From contig CM019071.1 in the NCBI GenBank assembly GCA_009667805.1, positions 52,089,514-52,153,513 on the forward strand: a DNA stretch of 64,000 nucleotides, written 5' to 3'. Origin of the DNA: Leptobrachium leishanense. Taxonomy: Eukaryota; Chordata; Amphibia; Anura; Megophryidae. Made by a program: the position numbers and the translations under genes. The notes under the pieces were generated by a model. That model did not search any database and had not been told where the DNA came from. It worked only from the letters and a program-made list of their open reading frames with translations. Positions within the stretch are counted from its first letter, which is position 1, and every line of letters starts with the position of its first letter. Below, piece after piece: positions 62,590 through 64,000 of the stretch.

Positions 62590-63023
62590 GGCGAGGGTCA
62601 GACGAACGCATTTTTGCGTCGTCTGTGAAAAAGTGTGTTCGAACGAATGGACGTATTTTTTCACGGAATACGCGATAGTGGTCATACGATGCGCATTTTC
62701 GGCCGTGATTTTGTATGGATCATCAATAAAACACTTTTTCCGTCTGGACGTTATGTTGGCCGGACATTAGCAGCGTCTGACGTCTCCGAATCACGCACAC
62801 ACGCCACTAGTGGACGCAGCGCTCTCGGTACGTCAGTACTAGCGGTATCATGTTCTCGAAAAAATGCGTTTGTTTGCAGGAATTGCCGCTTGTGTTGCGC
62901 AGCCGCACTTTCGTGCGGCCGTACTTCGTATATTGCCCGTCATTGGCCGTCATTTGCTGCTACTACGGCCGTGATTAAGTGCGGCTGCATGCGCGTTCGC
63001 ACTGCGTTCGTCTGACCCCAGCC
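62590..63023. mobile_element. Harbinger-like MITE, copy 3 (434 bp)
   Basis: Ends GGCGAGGGTCAGACGAACGC / ...CGTCTGACCCCAGCC with TAA on both sides (62587-62589, 63024-63026). Interior homologous to copies at 4184 and 34039. Confidence 0.85.
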
Positions 63024-63091
63024 TAAACCTGTAAGATTGAAACACTGAAAATCAGGTCATTAGCCAAAATTATGATGCAATTCGTGAATAG

Positions 63092-63203
63092 ACATAGAAA
63101 CATAGAAACATAGAAAAATGTCGGCAGATAAGAACCTTTTGGCCCATCTAGTCTGCCCAATTACATGGATACTTAACCTGCATTTATCTTTTGTTTAGGA
63201 TAG
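63092..63203 (-). mobile_element. CR1 3'-end fragment, minus strand
   Basis: It is the inverse of the CR1 tail at 62265-62360: catagaaacatagaaacata repeats, then cggcagataagaaccttttg, ccatctagtctgcccaatta, and ttttgtttaggatagcctta. A heavily 5'-truncated insertion that abuts the LINE at 63204. Confidence 0.9.
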
Positions 63204-64000
63204 CCTTATGCAGACGACACCGTAATCTATACCAGCAAACCAAATCTCCCGCAGCTGGAGGCCGTGCTGCAAGAACAATTCACAGAGGGAGAAAAGTGGA
63301 TAAAAGATAACAAACTATAACTAAATACTGACAAAACTGAACAGAACCTAAACTACATAAAGTACAACCTTCCCATCTATGTGTCAGGACAAAATCAAAT
63401 GGCATGCTGACCACAGTCACTTCTCTCAAATATCTAGGTATGTGGTTAGACCCAAATCTATCCTTTGGCCCGAAAAACTCTCAACTAAACCTTACCCCAA
63501 ACAAGGTGCCCTGTACAGAAACAAATCCTGCCTGAATCTCACGGTAAGAAAGCAGATTGTAGAACAAATGCTTATGCCAGCCATTGAATACGGAGATGTA
63601 GTGTTTGCAGCCGCCCCGCAAACACACCTTCACAAACTTACTACATTGTATAACTCATTTTGCCGCTTTGTGCTACAATGTAGCTACATGACCCACCATT
63701 GTGACATGTTAAAAGAACTAAACTGGCTGTCGCTGGAGACTAAACTCACCCTTCACCTTTCCAACCTGGTGTTTAAGAGCTTTTCTGGGAAGCTGCCACC
63801 CTACCTGAATAGACTGCTTCCCCCAGCAGTTCCCTCATCCTATAACCTCCGATCCAGGACCTGCACCTTACTTGCAATACCACAATACAAAAAGAAAGTG
63901 TCTCGATCCTCATTTTCCTACAGAGCCCCGCAATTATGGAATAACCTCCCAGATATCATCAAATCTTCCCCCAGTCTAAAGTCACTTAAGAGATCTCTAT
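63204..64000 (+). pseudogene. L2-like non-LTR reverse transcriptase fragment
   Basis: Reads YADDTVIYTSKPNLPQLEAV from 63206 (RT catalytic box), with stops and frameshifts after it. Later pieces in other frames include IVEQMLMPAIEYGDVVFAA, TTLYNSFCRFVLQCSYMTHH, LNWLSLETKLTLHLSNLVFK and FSYRAPQLWNNLPD. This order is that of the RT C-terminal region of L2/Rex-like LINEs. It continues to the window edge. Clade assignment is tentative. Confidence 0.8.

Overview
This is vertebrate nuclear DNA, most likely from a frog or toad (anuran amphibian) other than Xenopus. The evidence is a spliced gene with canonical GT..AG junctions, CR1 LINEs with the 3' end typical of amphibians, Tc1, hAT, Harbinger-like and TTAA-inserting elements, and very large amounts of tandem repeat. 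The anuran placement rests on repeat style recognised by eye, not on a search.

Only one protein-coding gene can be supported. It lies on the minus strand and belongs to the LRFN/SALM family of synaptic adhesion molecules; the best fit is LRFN3 (SALM4). The exon carrying the start codon is at 55391-54013 (signal peptide, leucine-rich repeats, Ig domain, first half of FN3). The terminal coding exon is at 12211-11692 (rest of FN3, membrane segment, short tail, stop). Joined across a 41.8 kb intron they encode 627 residues, with no PDZ-ligand-like C-terminus, as expected for LRFN3. An acceptor just before the start codon implies a non-coding 5' exon further upstream.

Layout (plus coordinates). 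1-11.1 kb: downstream of the gene, with MITEs, a 52-bp satellite, hAT-type MITEs, a Tc1 fragment and one excellent CTCF-like site. 11.1-12.2 kb: 3' UTR and last exon. 12.2-54.0 kb: the intron, roughly 45% tandem repeats by my own summing. It holds a 50-bp array whose unit contains a CTCF-like core, a ~95-bp array, a ~435/232-bp array rich in YY1-like motifs, a 55-bp array, ~3.4 kb of GATA repeats split by a solo LTR, 33-, ~28-, 28- and 42-bp arrays, a 4.4 kb telomere-like array built of hexamers, and a second 36-bp array. The intron also carries a Tc1 transposon with IR/DR ends broken by a MITE, and a 2.5 kb near-perfect palindrome inserted at TTAA inside another copy of that MITE. 54.0-55.4 kb: first coding exon. 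55.4-64 kb: upstream flank with a decamer repeat, a 1.9 kb 45-bp array, a CR1 3' half, a Harbinger-like MITE and an L2-like LINE fragment.

Most long open frames here are artefacts: several satellite units (33, 36, 36, 42, 45 bp) are multiples of three and stay open through the array. The most unusual structures are the giant palindrome whose arms are themselves chains of hairpins, the hexamer-built telomere-like satellite, and the CTCF-like tandem array, all inside one intron of a neuronal adhesion gene.
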